This document shows, one piece after another, positions 63,786-64,000 of a stretch of 64,000 nt of DNA. The notes under the pieces are model-generated. The model was not told the origin of the DNA. It searched no databases and saw nothing but the letters and a program-made list of their open reading frames with translations. The stretch is from Aestuariirhabdus haliotis (lineage in GTDB: Bacteria; Pseudomonadota; Gammaproteobacteria; Pseudomonadales; Aestuariirhabdaceae), in NCBI RefSeq assembly GCF_023509475.1, contig NZ_JAKSDZ010000001.1, forward strand, positions 186,001 through 250,000, written 5' to 3'. Each line of letters opens with the position of its first letter. Positions within the stretch are counted from its first letter, which is position 1. Position numbers and translations under genes: made by a program.

Positions 63786-64000
63786 ATGAGCAACCCCTTG
63801 ATGCAGACCAATAATCTCCCCCCCTTTGACCAAATCGAGCCTGGCCATGTCGAGCCCGCGATTCGGCAATTGCTGGAGGAGAGCCGTAACGAGATCAGGG
63901 CGTTGCTCGCCACGCAGGCGGAAACGGAAGAGGCGGCTGACTGGAATAGTCTGGTTGCACCCCTGGATGGTATTGATGATCGCTTAAACCAGGCCTGGTC
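63786..64000 (+). CDS. prlC: Oligopeptidase A (M3 metallopeptidase), N-terminal part
   Basis: The first 71 codons of a gene that runs off the right edge, with LPPFDQIEPGHVEPAIRQLL typical of the M3-family oligopeptidase A/PrlC start. The zinc motif HExxH lies outside the window. AGGA is 8 bases before the ATG. Confidence 0.88.
   Translation, partial: MSNPLMQTNNLPPFDQIEPGHVEPAIRQLLEESRNEIRALLATQAETEEAADWNSLVAPLDGIDDRLNQAW

Overview
The window is ordinary chromosomal DNA from a gammaproteobacterium and spans the replication origin region. Gene order closely follows the Pseudomonas-type origin neighbourhood: glmS-glmU, the atp operon, parB-parA, rsmG-mnmG, mnmE, yidC, rnpA-rpmH, dnaA-dnaN-recF-gyrB, plsC-gmhB-glyS-glyQ, trkH-trkA-rsmB-fmt-def, then lysM-dprA-tsaC-hemF-aroE and a gamma carbonic anhydrase beside prlC. 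A TRAP transporter, an AcuI-type reductase and a flagellar-type promoter in front of a chemoreceptor suggest a motile, probably marine relative of Pseudomonas. No lineage can be fixed from gene order alone.

Left arm (1-13.7 kb), mixed metabolic and accessory genes: the start of an Ada/Ogt-like gene, an EamA transporter, tRNA-Gly(CCC), a chemoreceptor with a sigma-28-type promoter plus a DksA-like protein, a beta-alanine/omega-amino-acid catabolic cluster (bauA-mmsA divergent from puuC), YgiQ, a dCMP deaminase, a class II aldolase and a putative lipoprotein hydrolase.

Origin core (13.7-39.9 kb): glmU-glmS, the nine-gene atpIBEFHAGDC operon with a clear promoter and terminator, the chromosome partition genes, tRNA-modification genes, membrane insertase, RNase P protein, L34, and on the plus strand the initiation/replication genes. 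Two separate clusters of DnaA boxes are present, one between mnmG and mnmE beside a very AT-rich tract and one between rpmH and dnaA. Two identical 16-bp parS sites lie inside recF, so origin, partition sites and parAB form one compact module of about 13 kb. The usual yidD gene between rnpA and yidC is missing and a terminator sits there instead.

Right arm (39.9-64 kb): PhnA-like protein, lipid A/heptose and acyltransferase genes, glycyl-tRNA synthetase, YtoQ, AcuI, a short-chain dehydrogenase divergent from a DctPQM TRAP transporter, a methyltransferase, the Trk potassium system, rRNA methylation and N-terminal formyl-methionine processing (rsmB-fmt-def), a LysM protein, DprA, TsaC, heme and shikimate enzymes, a tandem Lrp-type ligand-binding protein without a DNA-binding domain, a gamma carbonic anhydrase, and the start of prlC.

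I see no prophage, insertion sequence, CRISPR array or obvious new defence system. The most interesting signals are architectural: paired origin-like loci, the duplicated parS sites written into recF codons, and several unusual inverted repeats around the atp-par boundary.
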